Assembly: GCF_001954275.1 (NCBI RefSeq)
Contig: NZ_MBEU01000039.1
Coordinates: 1 to 44,514, forward strand
Length of the DNA: 44,514 bases
Reading direction: 5' to 3'
From: Mycobacterium sp. IS-836
Lineage (GTDB): Bacteria > Actinomycetota > Actinomycetes > Mycobacteriales > Mycobacteriaceae
Under the pieces are notes generated by a model. That model did no database searches and was not told the origin of the DNA. It was given only the letters and a program-made list of their open reading frames with translations. Both the position numbers and the translations under genes were made by a program. This document shows, piece after piece, positions 9,071 to 16,761 of this stretch; the stretch's first letter is position 1, and every line of letters begins with the position of its first letter.

Positions 9071-9922
9071 ATGGAGCGGCGCGAGCTCGAAGCGGTCATT
9101 TACGAACGCGAACCGCCGATTGCCCGGATCATTCTGAATCGGGCCGAAAAAGCCAACACCAAAGACGCGGTGCTGGTCACCGAAGTCGACAGTTGCCTAC
9201 ACGAGGCCGACCGCGACAAGGAGATCAAGGTCGTCATCCTCAAGGCCAACGGCAAGGGCTTCTGCGGCGGTCATGTGGCTCGCTGGGGTCCGGACGAGAA
9301 CCCGTACCCGGATTTCGGAGATACGTTCGAGGACCTCTATAAGGGCACCGCGGACCTGTTCCTGTGGCCGACGCTGTATTTGTGGGAATTCCCCAAGCCG
9401 ACCATCTCCCAGATCCACGGTTATTGCATGGGCGGCGGGATTTACCTCGGGCTGCTGACCGATTTCTGCGTGGCGTCCGAGGACGCGTATTTCCAGATGC
9501 CGCTGGCCCAAAGCCTCGGAGAACCCGGCGGCCACACCATGATCGAGCCCTGGTTGATGATGAACTGGCACCGGACCATGGACTGGTTGTTGCTGGCGCC
9601 GACGCTGTCCGCGCAGCAGGCCCTGGATTGGGGCCTGCTCAACAAGGTGGTGCCGCGCGAAGATCTCGAGGCCACCGTCGAGGAGATGGCGCGCAAGATC
9701 GCTCAAATCCCATTGACCACGCTGATGGCGGTGAAGAGCAACGTCAAGCGGGCCTGGGAGCTGATGGGCATGCGGGTGCACCTGCAGGTCAGCCACATCC
9801 TGACCAACATGGTCGGCGCGGCGTCCGATGTGCAGGCGCGGCGGGCCGAGCTCATGCAATCGGGCATGAAGCCGCGCGAATTCGTCGGCCGCGGCGAAAC
9901 CGAGGGCGCGCCGCCAACGTGA
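9071..9922 (+). CDS. Enoyl-CoA hydratase/isomerase (crotonase) superfamily protein
   Basis: A 283-residue crotonase with the CoA-binding/oxyanion segments 'VVILKANGKGFCGGH' and 'ISQIHGYCMGGGIYLG'. It closely resembles the second crotonase at 14630-15502 along its whole length, including 'IEPWLMMNWHRTMDW' and 'MAVKSNVKRAWELMGMRVH'. Where classical enoyl-CoA hydratases have the first catalytic Glu (FGQPE), this protein has 'FQMPLAQS', so the exact reaction is uncertain. ATG 9071 is used; GTG 9050 would add seven residues, and neither has a clear ribosome site. It diverges from the nitrile hydratase operon. It converges on the eight-gene catabolic operon and probably belongs to the same pathway. 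Confidence 0.85.
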   Translation: MERRELEAVIYEREPPIARIILNRAEKANTKDAVLVTEVDSCLHEADRDKEIKVVILKANGKGFCGGHVARWGPDENPYPDFGDTFEDLYKGTADLFLWPTLYLWEFPKPTISQIHGYCMGGGIYLGLLTDFCVASEDAYFQMPLAQSLGEPGGHTMIEPWLMMNWHRTMDWLLLAPTLSAQQALDWGLLNKVVPREDLEATVEEMARKIAQIPLTTLMAVKSNVKRAWELMGMRVHLQVSHILTNMVGAASDVQARRAELMQSGMKPREFVGRGETEGAPPT

Positions 9923-9965
9923 CGCTGCAGTCACGTTCGAGGCCGAGCGTGACGCTGCAGTCACG
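9916..9965. terminator. Two near-identical hairpin repeats between convergent genes
   Basis: Two copies of CGTGACGCTGCAGTCACG lie at 9918-9935 and 9948-9965. Each can fold as CGTGAC/GTCACG with a 6-base loop; the first copy extends to an 8-base stem (AACGTGAC/GTCACGTT). The first stem includes the stop codon of the crotonase gene. They sit between two convergent genes and have no T-tract on either side. A bidirectional, intrinsic-like terminator or transcript-end stabiliser is likely. Confidence 0.55.
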
Positions 9966-9985
9966 TTGGAGCCGGGCGCCGGGGG

Positions 9986-11686
9986 TTAGCGGCTCATCTC
10001 GCCGGCGATTTTGCGGCCCGCGGCGTGGCGCGCCGCGACGTAACCGAACACCATCGTGTTGGCGATGCTCGCACCGGCGCCCGGATACGTCCGGCCCATC
10101 ACCGTAGCGGTGGTATTGCCGGTCGCGTACAGGCCCTCGATCACCCGGTCCCGCTCGTCGAGGACCTGCGCGTATTCGTTGGTAATCACGCCCCCGCACG
10201 TCCCGACGTCCGCCGGCAACACCCTGGTCGCGTAGTACGGCGCGCGGTCGAGCGGCCCGACGGCCGCGTTCGGTCGATAGCCGGGATCGCCCAGGCAGTC
10301 GTTGTAGGCCGATTGCCCCCGACCGAAGTCGGGGTCGAGGCCCTTGGCGGCGAACTGGTTGAACCGCGCGACGGTGCGCGCCAGTTCGTCTGCGGGAACG
10401 TCGATTTCACGGGCCAGGTCGCCGATGGTCTCGGCCCGCTTCACCGCGCCGCCCTCGATCAGCTCGGGGGGCAACTGCCGGTTGCGTTTGAGGGGATTGC
10501 TGCTGGTGACGTATCGGCGAACATAACCCTCGTCGAAGATCATCCAGCACGGCACCGCCTTGTTGGCATACATCGCCTTGCCGACCTCGACGTAGGAGTT
10601 GGACTCGTTGCAGAACCGGCGGCCCGTCGAGTCGACGTAAATGGCCCCGGGCCGCTGCCGCCCCGATCCGAGTGACGCGGCGACGGCGCCACCGTTAGCG
10701 ATGAAAACCGAAGGCAGCCACCATGCTTCGTCGAGAAGATCGGTTTTGGCGCCCAGGCGCATCGCCGTCTGCAGCACCTCGCCGGTGTCCCCGGCGTTGG
10801 CGATCGACCACTGCGCCTCGTTCGGCTGGTCTCCGCTGTATTTGCGCCGCATCTCCTTGTTGTGGCCAAAGCCGCCGGCGGCCAGCAGCACACCCTTGCG
10901 CGCCTCGATGTTCAGCGTCTCGCCGTCGTGGCGGACGCGGGCGCCGACGACCCGGCCGTCTTCGACGATGAGGTCCTCCAGCGCGGCATCGGTCCACAAC
11001 GGAGGCTCGCCGTCACCAAGATCGATCAGTGCCTTCAACATCTGGGCGATCAGCGAGGCGCCGTTGGTCAGGATCTGGCGCCGGCGCATCCGCGCCGACA
11101 CGGTACGCAGGAACACCCTCGTCGCCACCGCGAATGCGCGCGGCGAACGGTTGAAATACTGAACCGAGCGCAGCTCGTTGGTCAGCACCACATACCCGTA
11201 GTTCTTGGCCAGCGGCGGCTGCACCTTGTCGTGCCAGCTGCCGAGCTCGGCGGCGTCGAAGGGAACTCCTTCGACCGCGCGGCCGGACTCGTTGCCGCCC
11301 TTATGGTTTGGGTAGTAGTCGCTCCAGCCCGCGCATCGAATCAGCCGAACCCCTCTGCGAACAAGAAAATTGATCATCTCGAAGCCGGCGGTGAGAAAGA
11401 CTTCGCGACGTGCGGGCGAGGACGCGGCGCCGATGTCGCCGACCACGTCGGCCAGATAAGCCAACCCGGCCTCGTGCGAATCGGCGATTCCGTCGGCCCG
11501 CATCAACGGGTTGTTCGGCATCCACACGATGCCGCCCGAAAGCCCGGTCGAACCGCCGACCAGGCCCTGCTTCTCGACGATCAGCGGCTCCAGCCCGCTG
11601 TCGAGGGCGGCCAGTCCGGCGACCATGCCCCCGCCGCCGCTTCCGGCGATCAGCAGGTCGACGGAACGGTCCCAGCGGGTCGTCAT
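9986..11686 (-). CDS. FAD-dependent oxidoreductase, 3-ketosteroid delta1-dehydrogenase / fumarate-reductase flavoprotein family
   Basis: A 566-residue flavoprotein. It has an N-terminal FAD-binding motif (LLIAGSGGGGMVAGLAA, then acidic VEKQ), 'GGSTGLSGGIVWMPNN' as in KstD-type enzymes, and a second FAD segment near the C-terminus (YATGNTTATVMG ... YPGAGASIANTMVFGY). Family members remove hydrogen between C1 and C2 of 3-oxosteroids or related cyclic ketones, or reduce such double bonds. The real substrate is unknown. Its ATG overlaps the stop of the Rieske oxygenase gene (ATGA), making it the last gene of the eight-gene operon. The hairpin repeats follow 20 bases after its stop. Confidence 0.88.
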   Translation of the reverse strand: MTTRWDRSVDLLIAGSGGGGMVAGLAALDSGLEPLIVEKQGLVGGSTGLSGGIVWMPNNPLMRADGIADSHEAGLAYLADVVGDIGAASSPARREVFLTAGFEMINFLVRRGVRLIRCAGWSDYYPNHKGGNESGRAVEGVPFDAAELGSWHDKVQPPLAKNYGYVVLTNELRSVQYFNRSPRAFAVATRVFLRTVSARMRRRQILTNGASLIAQMLKALIDLGDGEPPLWTDAALEDLIVEDGRVVGARVRHDGETLNIEARKGVLLAAGGFGHNKEMRRKYSGDQPNEAQWSIANAGDTGEVLQTAMRLGAKTDLLDEAWWLPSVFIANGGAVAASLGSGRQRPGAIYVDSTGRRFCNESNSYVEVGKAMYANKAVPCWMIFDEGYVRRYVTSSNPLKRNRQLPPELIEGGAVKRAETIGDLAREIDVPADELARTVARFNQFAAKGLDPDFGRGQSAYNDCLGDPGYRPNAAVGPLDRAPYYATRVLPADVGTCGGVITNEYAQVLDERDRVIEGLYATGNTTATVMGRTYPGAGASIANTMVFGYVAARHAAGRKIAGEMSR

Positions 11687-13059
11687 CGTGCCTCCGCGGC
11701 GGTGCTAGAGCCAAAGCCGAGGTCGGCGACCGGAACGTCAATGGTGGTGTTGGTCTTCTGAATCGCGGGCACCAGCGACTCGTACGGCAGGCCGGCGAGG
11801 AAGCCGTCGACGACGCGCTCGAAGTTCGATATCAATCCCTCGATCCGATTCGACAGCCGCATGTATTCGAATCCCTTGGAGTGCAGCCCTTTTTGCTGCC
11901 GCGGCAGGTTCGAGAAGTCCTGGGCGGGGATCGGTGGCCAACGCGGATCGTCGGGCGCCATCGGCTCGGGTGGTGTCGGTTTGCCGGCGGACTGGTCGGC
12001 GGGCAGACGGGTCAGCGACCAGATCTCGAACAGCGTTTCCTCAGGGCCCAGCGGGCGGATCCGGTACGACGAGGCGCTGCTGTAGGTCGGCAGGATGAAG
12101 TGGTGCGGGAAGCAGAAGCCGATCGCGTCGGTGATTCCGCGGCGGATGAGGTCGTTGAGATCCGGCATGTCGCTGCCGCGGGCCCGATGCCAGCCGACGA
12201 CGGCGTCGTTGAGGGTACTGCGCCAGGCGGTCATCGCCGCGGCCGGATCGGACGGCAGCGCGATCGTCTGCAGCCCCTCGGCGATGCGGATGTCGTTCTC
12301 GTGGGTCATGCCGCCCATGCCGTCGCCGAGGGTGCGCATGAAGTACAGGCTGCTGGCGACGACGGGGTGCACCGCCTCGGACGGGCTGCCGGTCTGCGCC
12401 GAGGGCAGCAGTTGCGGGTGCGTCTGTGGGACGTGGTAGCCCTCCATGAACGCCGCGGTCGCGAGCTTCCAATTCACCGGTAGCCGACACGATTGCCACC
12501 ACTCGACGCGCAGCGATTCCACCTTCCAGGCGTCATAGATCGAGGCGAACGGCTCCATGCAGTCCCGCAACGGGGGCGCGTCGTCGTCGAGGTTGATCCA
12601 CGCGCAGCCACCCCAACGCTCGCACCTCACGGAGACCAGTTGCAGGTCGTGCGGACGCAGGTTTTCCTCGGCGAACTCCTCGGGCCGCAACACGAACGTG
12701 TTGCGGCCGTCGATGCCCCAGCACCAGCCGTGGAACGGGCAGACGAAGGTACGCCGATTTCCGTTGCCCTCCACCAGCTTTACCCCACGGTGACGGCACG
12801 CGTTGTGGTACGCGCGGACGTTCTGGGCGTCGACGCGCGCCACGATGATCGACTCGTCGAGGATCTCGTATTCCACGAAGTCGCCGGGTTTGGGGATCTC
12901 CTCGAGCCGGCAGGCCATCTGCCACACGCGCGGCCAGAACATCTCCTTCTCCCGCGCGTAGAACTCCGGATCGTAATACCGCTGCTTGGGAATCCGGTCG
13001 ACCGTCTCCACCGCCCACGGCACCGGGAGCGGCGTCCAGTGCACATCGGTGCTCACCAT
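11683..13059 (-). CDS. Rieske non-heme iron oxygenase, large (alpha) subunit
   Basis: A 458-residue ring-hydroxylating oxygenase. The Rieske [2Fe-2S] ligands are Cys88-x-His90 and Cys107-x2-His110. The mononuclear iron site has 'NWKLATAAFMEGYHVPQTHP' with His209 and His214, followed by acidic residues for the third ligand. No beta subunit, ferredoxin or reductase gene lies beside it, so electrons must come from elsewhere in the genome. ATG 13059 is chosen because GAGGG precedes it by 6 bases; the open frame continues upstream only as a shadow of the acyl-CoA synthetase gene. It starts 13 bases after that gene's stop and overlaps the flavoprotein gene. The expected role is hydroxylation or oxidative opening of a ring or side chain in the operon's pathway. 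Confidence 0.92.
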   Translation of the reverse strand: MVSTDVHWTPLPVPWAVETVDRIPKQRYYDPEFYAREKEMFWPRVWQMACRLEEIPKPGDFVEYEILDESIIVARVDAQNVRAYHNACRHRGVKLVEGNGNRRTFVCPFHGWCWGIDGRNTFVLRPEEFAEENLRPHDLQLVSVRCERWGGCAWINLDDDAPPLRDCMEPFASIYDAWKVESLRVEWWQSCRLPVNWKLATAAFMEGYHVPQTHPQLLPSAQTGSPSEAVHPVVASSLYFMRTLGDGMGGMTHENDIRIAEGLQTIALPSDPAAAMTAWRSTLNDAVVGWHRARGSDMPDLNDLIRRGITDAIGFCFPHHFILPTYSSASSYRIRPLGPEETLFEIWSLTRLPADQSAGKPTPPEPMAPDDPRWPPIPAQDFSNLPRQQKGLHSKGFEYMRLSNRIEGLISNFERVVDGFLAGLPYESLVPAIQKTNTTIDVPVADLGFGSSTAAEAR

Positions 13060-13072
13060 TTCGTTCCCTCGT

Positions 13073-14611
13073 TCATAGGATGCGCGTTTCCCGCCCCTGC
13101 CAATAGCGTTCCCGGATGCGCCTCTTGTAGAGCTTTCCGTTCGGGTCCCGGGGCAGTTCGGCCTCGAATTCGACTGTGCGCGGGCACTTGTAGCCGGCCA
13201 GGTGTGCCCGGCAGTATTCGATGAGCTCCGCCTCGAGCTCGGACCCGGGCGTGACGCCTTCGGCCGGTTGTACGACGGCCTTGACCTCTTCGCCGAACTC
13301 GTCGTTGGGAACGCCGAATACCGCCGCATCGACCAATTTCGGATGCATCACCAGGACGTTCTCCGCCTCCTGGGGGTAGATGTTCACCCCACCGGAAACG
13401 ATCATGAACGTCGATCGATCGGTCAGGTACATGTAGCCGTCCTCGTCGACGTAGCCCATGTCGCCCAGGGAGCGCCAGCCGCGGTCGTTGGACACCGACG
13501 CGGTCTTCGCGGGATCCTTGAAGTACTCGAAATCGGGCCCACCTTCGAAGTAAAGCTCTCCAGCCTGCCCGGGGGGAAGCTCCCGTCCGTCCTCGTCGAG
13601 GACGTGTACCGGCGCCATCGGTATGCCGACCGAGCCGGGATGGGCCAACCACTCCTCGGGACCGATCGTGGTACCCGCGAATCCCTCAGTGCCCCCGTAG
13701 TATTCGTGGATGATGGGCCCGAACCACTTCATCATCTGATGCTTGACGTCGACCGGGCAGGGGGCGGCCGCGTGGATGACGCACCGCAGGCTGGAGACGT
13801 CGTATTTGTCGCGGACGGCCCTGGGCAGCTTGAGCATCCGCACGAACATCGTCGGCACGAACTGCGCGTGGGTGACGCCGTGCGTCTCGATCAGACGCAA
13901 AACGGTCTCGGCGTCGAATTTCGGCATGACGATCGCCGCGGCGCCCACCCGATGGACCGCCATCGTGTAGTTCACCCCGGCGGCGTGGTAGAGCGGCGCG
14001 GGGGAGAGGTACACGCTCGATCGGTCCATCCCGTACTTGTGGGTGAGCGCCAGCTCCAGCACCGACTGGGCCCACGAGCCGTTGCCGTCGCCCGGAAGCG
14101 GGCGGCGAACGGCCTTGGGACGTCCCGTGGTGCCCGACGAGTAGAGCATCTCCGAGCCGTCCGCCGGCGGCGGCGGATCACCGGCCGCGGCCAGCGCCTC
14201 CTCATAGGCCCGCCAGCCCGGCGGCGCGGCACCCCCGACGACCAGGTGGACATCGACCCCCGCGTTGATGCCGCGGACGTGAGCCGCGAGTTCGCCCATC
14301 GAGGCATCGACAAAGACCGCCTTGGCGTCGGAGTCGTCGATGACGTAGCAGACTTCTTCGGCAGTGAAGTGCGTGTTGACCGGCGTGTAGTAGAGCCCGG
14401 AAAGCTGGCAGCCCCAGGTGATTTCGAAGAACTCGGGCCGGTTCGGCAGCACCAGGGCCACCCCGTCGCCGTGGCGCAGCCCGGCACCGTGCAGCATCGC
14501 GGCGACCCGGAGGCTGCGGGCGTGCAGCTCGCCGAACGAGATCGTGGGGCCGCCGGCCATGATCAAGGCCGGCGCCTCGGTGGCAGCGATCGCGTGGTCG
14601 GCGATGTTCAC
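13073..14611 (-). CDS. Acyl-CoA synthetase, FadD / class I adenylate-forming enzyme
   Basis: A 512-residue ligase that activates a carboxylic acid with ATP and CoA. The P-loop motif is YSSGTTGRPKAV, then YYGGTEG (A5), LGDMGYVDEDGYMYLTDR (A7/A8 hinge) and the catalytic lysine motif near the C-terminus (PRDPNGKLYKRRIR). A GTG start at 14611 has GAGG 9 bases upstream. Nearest in style are mycobacterial FadD proteins for cyclic or steroid-derived acids; the exact acid is not evident. It lies 18 bases after the crotonase gene in the eight-gene operon, consistent with loading a substrate onto CoA before beta-oxidation-type steps. Confidence 0.92.
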   Translation of the reverse strand: MNIADHAIAATEAPALIMAGGPTISFGELHARSLRVAAMLHGAGLRHGDGVALVLPNRPEFFEITWGCQLSGLYYTPVNTHFTAEEVCYVIDDSDAKAVFVDASMGELAAHVRGINAGVDVHLVVGGAAPPGWRAYEEALAAAGDPPPPADGSEMLYSSGTTGRPKAVRRPLPGDGNGSWAQSVLELALTHKYGMDRSSVYLSPAPLYHAAGVNYTMAVHRVGAAAIVMPKFDAETVLRLIETHGVTHAQFVPTMFVRMLKLPRAVRDKYDVSSLRCVIHAAAPCPVDVKHQMMKWFGPIIHEYYGGTEGFAGTTIGPEEWLAHPGSVGIPMAPVHVLDEDGRELPPGQAGELYFEGGPDFEYFKDPAKTASVSNDRGWRSLGDMGYVDEDGYMYLTDRSTFMIVSGGVNIYPQEAENVLVMHPKLVDAAVFGVPNDEFGEEVKAVVQPAEGVTPGSELEAELIEYCRAHLAGYKCPRTVEFEAELPRDPNGKLYKRRIRERYWQGRETRIL

Positions 14612-14629
14612 CAGCGGACCTCGAACGGT

Positions 14630-15502
14630 TTACGTGGTCGCGGCGCCGTCGGTTGACGCGGCCGCCGCGGCCTGGCGCCGGGCCTGCTCGGACGGCAGCA
14701 CCTTGTCCTTGAACACCTGCTGTATCAGCTCCTGCACATCCTTGCTTATCGACGCCAACGCGACGAGGTCGTTGGAGCTCTGCCAGTGCACCCGCATGCC
14801 CATCAGCTCCCAGGCCCGCTTGAGGTTGGCCTTGGTCGCCAGCAGCGTCGTCATCGGCGCCTGGGCGATGTGGCGGGCGATGGCGTCGGCGCGCGCTTCC
14901 AGTTGGTCGTTCGGCACCACCTCGTTGACCAGGCCGACCTCCAGCGCCTTCTTGGCGTCGATGACCTCGGCGAGGTACAGGTAATAGGCCGCCCGGCGCC
15001 AGTTCATGAAGACCCACGGCTCGATCGAGCATTCGCCCGACGGCATGCCGAAGCCCTGCAGCGGCGGGTAGGAGAAGTAGGCGTCCTCGGCGGCGATGAC
15101 GATGTCGGTGGTCAGCCCGTAGTGGGTGCCGCCGCCGACGCAATAGCCGTGGACGGCCGCGATGGTCGGCTTGGAGAACTCCCACAGGTTCAGGATGGGC
15201 TTGACGAACAGGTCGGTCTGCGGCTTCCACGGGGTGCCCATCGCCTTCGCGCCCTCGACGAATGCGGGATAGTCGACGGCGTTGTTGCCGATGGCGTGTC
15301 CCGAGCAGAAGCCCTTGCCGTTGGCCTTGAGGATCAGCACCTTGATGTCGTAGTCGCGGTCCGCGTCCAGCAGTGCCGCGTCGACCTCTTCGGCCAGCTT
15401 CTGGTCCTGCGCGTTGGCCTTCTCGGGCCAGTTCAGCGTGACCCGTGCGATGGGGCCTTCCTTTTCGTAGATGATTCTCTCGCGGGTCTCATTGAGGTCC
15501 AT
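14630..15502 (-). CDS. Enoyl-CoA hydratase/isomerase (crotonase) superfamily protein, paralogue of 9071-9922
   Basis: A 290-residue crotonase with 'VLILKANGKGFCSGH' and 'IAAVHGYCVGGGTHYG' for CoA/oxyanion binding. It shares an extended match with the crotonase at 9071-9922, including 'IEPWVFMNWRRAAYY' and 'RAWELMGMRVHWQSSN'. Instead of the classical first catalytic Glu it has 'FSYPPLQGFGMPSGE', so hydratase activity should not be assumed; isomerase, hydrolase or C-C lyase chemistry is possible. The C-terminus (from about residue 265) is a poorly conserved Ala-rich tail. ATG 15502 is preceded by AAAGG at a long distance. It follows the lipoyl gene by 27 bases. Confidence 0.88.
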   Translation of the reverse strand: MDLNETRERIIYEKEGPIARVTLNWPEKANAQDQKLAEEVDAALLDADRDYDIKVLILKANGKGFCSGHAIGNNAVDYPAFVEGAKAMGTPWKPQTDLFVKPILNLWEFSKPTIAAVHGYCVGGGTHYGLTTDIVIAAEDAYFSYPPLQGFGMPSGECSIEPWVFMNWRRAAYYLYLAEVIDAKKALEVGLVNEVVPNDQLEARADAIARHIAQAPMTTLLATKANLKRAWELMGMRVHWQSSNDLVALASISKDVQELIQQVFKDKVLPSEQARRQAAAAASTDGAATT

Positions 15503-15529
15503 GTGTGTTCGTACCTTTCGCTTTGCCGA

Positions 15530-15766
15530 TTATGAAGTAATGACGCCGATTTCGGCGCCGATGTCGTAGGTGGTGCCGAGCTGGCCCGTCCACTGCACGG
15601 TGCCCGACGCACCGGCTTCGATTTCCTGTTCCACCTTTTCGGTGGCGATCACGTAGATCGGGGTGCCCTCTTCGACATGCTCGCCGGCATCGACCAGGAA
15701 GTCGGTCAGCTCGGCTTCCGAGACGGCCACCGACACTCGTGGGATGCGAATGACGAAGTCAGCCAC
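15530..15766 (-). CDS. Stand-alone lipoyl (biotinyl/lipoyl attachment) domain protein
   Basis: A 78-residue protein that is just one lipoyl domain: beta strands around the turn 'ATEKVEQEIEAGASG', with Lys44 in the TEKV motif as the expected lipoylation site. The flanking sequence 'EEGTPIYVI' matches the E2 lipoyl domain family. It has no peripheral-subunit-binding or acyltransferase domain, so it cannot replace a complete E2. Its GTG start overlaps the end of the E1 beta gene by 8 bases, so it is translated with it. The likely role is a mobile carrier that accepts the acyl group from the E1 alpha-beta enzyme next door; the final acceptor enzyme is not encoded here. Confidence 0.87.
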   Translation of the reverse strand: MADFVIRIPRVSVAVSEAELTDFLVDAGEHVEEGTPIYVIATEKVEQEIEAGASGTVQWTGQLGTTYDIGAEIGVITS

Positions 15767-16757
15767 GCGCTTCCGCCCTGTCCAGGGTTCGCTGCGCGGC
15801 CGCGACGATCCGGGCCGGCGACGGGTACACCTGCGCCTCGAGCGCGGCCGCGGCCGGGTTGGGGACGAACCTGGCGCCGACCCGCTCGACGGGCGCGGCC
15901 AGCTCGCCGAACAGCTCCGATTGCAGAATCGCGGCGATTTCCGCTCCCGGCCCGGCGAATTGCACTGCGTCGTGGACGATTACGGCTCGCCGGGTGCGGC
16001 GGGCGGAATCGACGATCGTCTCGACGTCGAGGGGAAGGAGGGTGCGCAGGTCGACGACCTCCGCGCTGACGCCCTGACCGTCGAGCGTGTCCGCCGCCGC
16101 CAGCGCGTCGTGCACGGCGCGCCCGTAGGCGATCAGACTCACATCGGAGCCCGGTCGCTTGATGTCGGCCTGGCCGAGCGGAATCGAGAACCCGGGCTCG
16201 ACGGGAACGGGCCCCTTCTTGCCCTGCAGGCGGATCGTCTCGACGAACAGGCAGGGGTCCTCGTCGAAGATCGCCGAGGTCAGCAGGCCCTTGCCGTCGC
16301 GGGGGGTGGAGGGCACGATCACCTTCATCCCGGGGATGTGCATGAACCACGCCTCCAGGCTCTGGGAATGCGTGGCACCGGTGGCCAGTCCCGCGTACAC
16401 CTGGGTGCGGATGGTGATCGGCGCGGTCGTGCGCCCTCCGGTCATGAATCGCAGTTTCGCGGCATTGTTGATCAGCTGGTCTGCAGCGATGCCGATGAAG
16501 TCCATGATCATGATCTCGGCCACCGGCAGCAGCCCGTCCATGGCGGCGCCGATCGCCGCGCCGACGATCGCGGCTTCCGAGATCGGTGTGTCCAGGACCC
16601 GGTCGTGGCCGTACTTCGTCGACAGCCCGGCGGTCGGGCCCGACGCCCCCGGATCGGCAATGTCCTCGCCCAGCAAGAAGACTCGGTCATCGGTCGCCAG
16701 CGCCTCGTCCAGCGCGTGGTTGAGCGCCTCGCGCATGGTCATCTCTTTGTCGTCCAT
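15759..16757 (-). CDS. 2-oxoacid (or acetoin-type) dehydrogenase E1 component, beta subunit
   Basis: A 332-residue transketolase-like pyrimidine-binding and C-terminal domain protein of the PdhB/AcoB/BkdB type. It begins 'MREALNHALDEALATDDRV' and has 'FLLGEDIADPGA', 'DTPISEAAIVGAAIGAAMDG' with the conserved Glu that activates thiamine diphosphate, and a C-terminal domain with 'VDLRTLLPLDVETI'. It would pair with the alpha subunit encoded 4 bases upstream. Overlap with the lipoyl gene downstream points to one functional complex. Sequence alone does not decide between pyruvate, branched-chain 2-oxoacid and acetoin-like substrates. Confidence 0.92.
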   Translation of the reverse strand: MDDKEMTMREALNHALDEALATDDRVFLLGEDIADPGASGPTAGLSTKYGHDRVLDTPISEAAIVGAAIGAAMDGLLPVAEIMIMDFIGIAADQLINNAAKLRFMTGGRTTAPITIRTQVYAGLATGATHSQSLEAWFMHIPGMKVIVPSTPRDGKGLLTSAIFDEDPCLFVETIRLQGKKGPVPVEPGFSIPLGQADIKRPGSDVSLIAYGRAVHDALAAADTLDGQGVSAEVVDLRTLLPLDVETIVDSARRTRRAVIVHDAVQFAGPGAEIAAILQSELFGELAAPVERVGARFVPNPAAAALEAQVYPSPARIVAAAQRTLDRAEARG

Positions 16758-16761
16758 GTCC

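Noticed and set aside
13060..13329. N-terminal extension of the Rieske oxygenase
   Set aside because: The extra 90 residues lie over the end of the acyl-CoA synthetase gene and are Ser/Arg-rich; ATG 13059 has a proper ribosome site.
13202..14656. 484-codon plus-strand frame opposite the acyl-CoA synthetase
   Set aside because: The minus strand carries all adenylate-forming enzyme motifs in order; the opposite frame is Arg/His/Gly-rich low complexity.
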